From contig CM055611.1 in the NCBI GenBank assembly GCA_029379385.1, positions 25,696,092-25,760,091 on the forward strand: a stretch of DNA of 64,000 nucleotides, written 5' to 3'. Origin of the DNA: Quillaja saponaria. Taxonomy: Eukaryota; Streptophyta; Magnoliopsida; Fabales; Quillajaceae. The notes under the pieces are model-generated. The model saw nothing but the letters and a program-made list of their open reading frames with translations. It ran no database searches and had not been told where the DNA came from. Positions 61,359 to 64,000 of the stretch are shown here, piece by piece. Numbering within the stretch: the first letter of the stretch is position 1; each line of letters starts with the position of its first letter. The position numbers and the translations under genes were made by a program.

Positions 61359-62440
61359 ATGATGAGGCAACGAATTCCATTCAGGAAGGTTGTCAGCTAT
61401 GACTCCTGCACGTCCACCGTAAATACCATCTACACCTCAACTGTATCACTAATTCAACACTCTAGCCTTAATCACTGCCAATCTTCCAATTCTTCTGGTG
61501 TGCAGTTTGCACCACCACCAATACCTGAACCTTCAGACAATCCAGTGGTGCCACCAGGGTTGGATGATCTCTTGCCGGGGCTCCCAGACCTTAAGAATTT
61601 TAAGAATGAGGAGGAAAGGCGTACCACTTATTGAAAAGAGTAGCTCAAGTGGAATTCCCTCTGTTTGATGGAGAAAACCTGAGAAGATTAATATTCAACT
61701 GCCAGGAATTTTTTGAAATTGATCAAACTCCTGAGGATTTGAAAGTGAGGTTAGCAGCTATGCACTTTGGAGAGAAGGCAGTTGAGTGGTATCAAGGCTT
61801 TAAGGGGGAAAAGGCAGTTGCAAAAGATATCTTGGGAGGAGTTCTTACAAGAACTGCAAGTGAGATTTAAGGGTAATGTGCTTGCTAGACCTATAATTGT
61901 ACTTAAGAAATTAAGTCAGATAGGCAAGGTGGAGGGGTATAATGAACGTTTTGAAGCAATCCAGAACAGATGTACTCCGGACAAAGATACCTTGTTGGAC
62001 CATTACCTGGGAGATCATAAAGAATAAATAGTTCATGGTATAAGTCTAGTGAGATCAAGTCTCTCTCACATGCCATGGGATTGGCTGTTGCACAAGAAAA
62101 TTTATTGAGTTCCACAATACACAAGAGGCCTTACCAATAGCTTAATCCAAAGCCATCATCTTATCCCAACTCAGTGCCCACAACTACATTCAATTCCAAT
62201 AACTTTTAACCCAAACAAATTACAGACAGTCAACATAACAAACTCAAAACTCAAGAAATACCCTAAACCAGAAATCACCTTCTTCTAGTTCCTAAGTACC
62301 CCACAAGAAACCAACCTTTTCAATGACTAGGAATGACATGGAGGATAAGAGGAAGAGGGAATTGTGCTTTTACTGTGATGAGAAGTTTATTGCAGGGCAT
62401 AATGGCAGAAGTGGGAGATCATCAATGACTATAATAGTTG
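61359..62440 (+). pseudogene. gag of the Ty3/gypsy element, broken
   Basis: The capsid core is recognisable: VEFPLFDGENLRRLIF..., then RLAAMHFGEKAVEWYQGF, with the following FLQELQVRF segment in another frame (shift near 61810-61830) and stops at 61632-61634 and 62025-62030. A zinc-knuckle remnant (LCFYCDEKFIAGHNG, about 62367-62411) has the first two Cys and the His, but the usual Cys after GH is missing. Not functional. Confidence 0.75.
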
Positions 62441-62926
62441 AGGAAGGTGGAAGAGGAAATTGAAGAGGAGGAACTGATGGACTTGATTGAGTATATGCAA
62501 GAGAAGGAATGCAGTGACATTGAGATTTCTGTGCATGCACTAACTGGTCATGCAGGCAAACAGAAAGAGAAAGGCTATCAAACTATGAAAGTGCAAGGAA
62601 CTGTCAAGAAACAGAAAATTGTGGTGCTTATTAACAGTGGTAGCACCCACAATTTTCTAGATGCAAGCTTAGCTAAGAGGTTGGGACTGAAACTCAGACA
62701 AACTGATAACATGGAAGTCATGGTAGCAGATGGGTCTAAAGTGATAATTTCATCCATGTGCCATAATTTGAAGTGGTCCATGGCACACATTCCATTCAGT
62801 GCAAACTTCTTTGTCATGTCTTTAGGCAGCTATGGAATAGTATTGGGCATCCAATGGCTGGCAACATTAGGTGATATCAAGTGGAACTTCCCAGAACTAA
62901 CAATGGAGTTTCTTTGGGAAGGATAG
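62438..62926 (+). pseudogene. Aspartic protease region of the Ty3/gypsy element, catalytic Asp lost
   Basis: A 162-codon frame contains VVLINSGSTHNFLD where retroviral-type aspartic proteases have Asp-Ser-Gly: the catalytic Asp is Asn (GAC to AAC). The flap-like and GIQWL segments are otherwise recognisable. It is separated from gag and RT by stops. Confidence 0.75.
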
Positions 62927-63172
62927 TTAGTACAACTAAAAGGAAACTTGAGTTCTACAGTAGAATTACTAGACCTGCAGAAGACTGCAATGTGGATTCC
63001 TAGCAAGAATCCTAGTATGCTGATACAGTTAAAAGGTAGGATCACTCCTAACAGGAACAGGCAACAATATTCTTTATAATGCTACCTCAAATTGAGGTAA
63101 ATCATCCAGACCTATGTTCTTTATTGAATGAATTTCAAGATGTGTTTGACACACCTCAGACACTACCAACTT

Positions 63173-64000
63173 GAAGGCCTTTTAATCACAAAATCATCCT
63201 CAAAGAAGGAGCACAGCCTTTCAGTATGAGACCTTATAAATATGGTCCACTACAAAATGATATTATTGAGAAGTTAGTTAAAGAAATACCGGACAGTAAG
63301 ATGTTAAGAACTAGTAGCAGTCTCACCAGTGGTGCTAGTAAAGAAGAAGGATGACAGTTGGAGATTCTGTATAGACTACAGAAAACTGAACCAGTTGACT
63401 CTCAAGAACAATTTCCTAATACCCTTAATAGAGGAGTTGTTAGATGAACTTTATGGAGCCAGATTCTTCTCTAAATTGAACTTGATAAGTGGTTATCATC
63501 AGATAAGAATGGAACCAAAAGATATGCATAAAACAGCACTTAAGACTTATGAAGGGCTTTATGAGTTTGTGGTGATTCCTTTTGGCCTCACGAATGCACC
63601 AGCAACTTTTCAAGGTCTAATGAATCCCATCTTTAAGCCATTGTTGAGGAAATTTGTTCTAGTATCCTTTGATGACATACTAGTTTATAGCAGATCTTAG
63701 CAGGAACACCTTGAGCATTTGAAACAGGTTATGACAGTGTTGAGAATGCAGGTTCTATATGCCAAATGAAGTGAATGTACAATTGCAAGTAAACAAATAG
63801 ACTATCTTAGGCACATTATCACTGAGGAGGGTGTGTCTGCAGATCCAAAGAAGATGGCTGCAATGACAGAATGGCCTAGACCTAGAACAACAAAAAAATT
63901 GAGAGAATTCCTTAAGTCTAATTGGTTATTACAAAAAATTTATAAAGGATTAAGGGAAGATTTGCAAGAGTTTGAACATGTTGCCAAGAAAGAGCAATTT
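63173..64000 (+). pseudogene. Reverse transcriptase region of the Ty3/gypsy element, broken, partial
   Basis: Recognisable RT blocks: VVKEIP-like start, [46 protein letters not shown] and SFDDILVYS. The first catalytic Asp (KLD in the family) is Asn here, while the FDD box is kept. A TAG follows at 63698-63700 and TGA near 63768, after which HIITEEGVSADPKK and a REFL block can still be read. Truncated by the window end. Confidence 0.8.

Larger units (their letters stand above)
60800..64000 (+). mobile_element. Degraded Ty3/gypsy LTR retrotransposon (partial, runs off right edge)
   Basis: A 5' LTR appears to end TACCTAACA at 61208, followed by a primer-site-like TTGGATATTAGAGC (61210-61223; the tRNA-Met consensus lacks one A and has C for a T). 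The LTR start is uncertain: either near 60800 (GGTTACGATCTT) or TGTTA at 60986. Downstream are gag, protease and reverse transcriptase in the gypsy order, all broken. The 3' end is outside the window. Confidence 0.85.

Noticed and set aside
1..64000. tRNA, rRNA, CRISPR arrays, operons
   Set aside because: Nothing with cloverleaf or rRNA character was seen; the genome is eukaryotic, so CRISPR and operons do not apply.

Overview
The window is nuclear DNA from a flowering plant, almost certainly a eudicot. The evidence is split genes with canonical GT/AG introns, long AT-rich spacers, plant-only families (group VII ERF, FCS-like zinc finger, SBT1 subtilase, type I MADS, GDSL esterase arrays), site II (GGCCCA) promoter motifs and plant LTR retrotransposons. 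I cannot name the species; a rosid is a guess. There are no bacterial, organellar or CRISPR features.

Layout. At 209-310 (-) is the first coding exon of a SAC-domain (phosphoinositide phosphatase-like) gene that runs off the left edge. About 6 kb of AT-rich spacer follows, with a hairpin near 4.9 kb and a MITE at 6.6-7.0 kb. At 8.27-10.23 kb (+) lies a decayed locus for mitochondrial ribosomal protein mL43. From 10.8 to 25.3 kb is a head-to-tail array of GDSL esterase/lipase genes, all on the minus strand: D, C, B, an unlisted relic, and A. Only copy C reads cleanly from start to stop. Intron 2 of D holds a complete small non-autonomous LTR retrotransposon with a perfect 5-bp target duplication. 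Next come a LEA-2/NHL-type membrane protein (27.6-28.6 kb, -), a group VII ERF with the oxygen-sensing Met-Cys N-degron (30.9-33.3 kb, -), about 11 kb of spacer with an LTR-type repeat and a MITE, and an SBT1.5-like subtilase (44.3-46.7 kb, -). These are followed by a type I MADS gene (50.2-50.9 kb, +), two paralogous RBR ubiquitin ligase genes (51.5-52.7 and 57.8-59.1 kb, -) flanking an FCS-like zinc finger gene (55.1-56.0 kb, -), and a degraded Ty3/gypsy element (about 60.8 kb to the right edge, +).

Main theme. Reading exons across splice junctions shows several otherwise well-conserved genes broken by one base: GDSL A (T run), SBT1.5 (C run), MADS (C run) and GDSL D (not a homopolymer). 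Three of the four are homopolymer length changes, so residual consensus errors in the assembly must be excluded before calling these pseudogenes. GDSL B, the GDSL relic, the mL43 locus and the Ty3 element carry several independent lesions each and look genuinely dead. I found no convincing new multi-gene system. The best second looks are the GDSL birth-and-death array with a single clean survivor, the mL43 decay beneath an intact-looking promoter, the small LTR element in a gene, and a cluster of RY-containing palindromes upstream of the second RBR gene.
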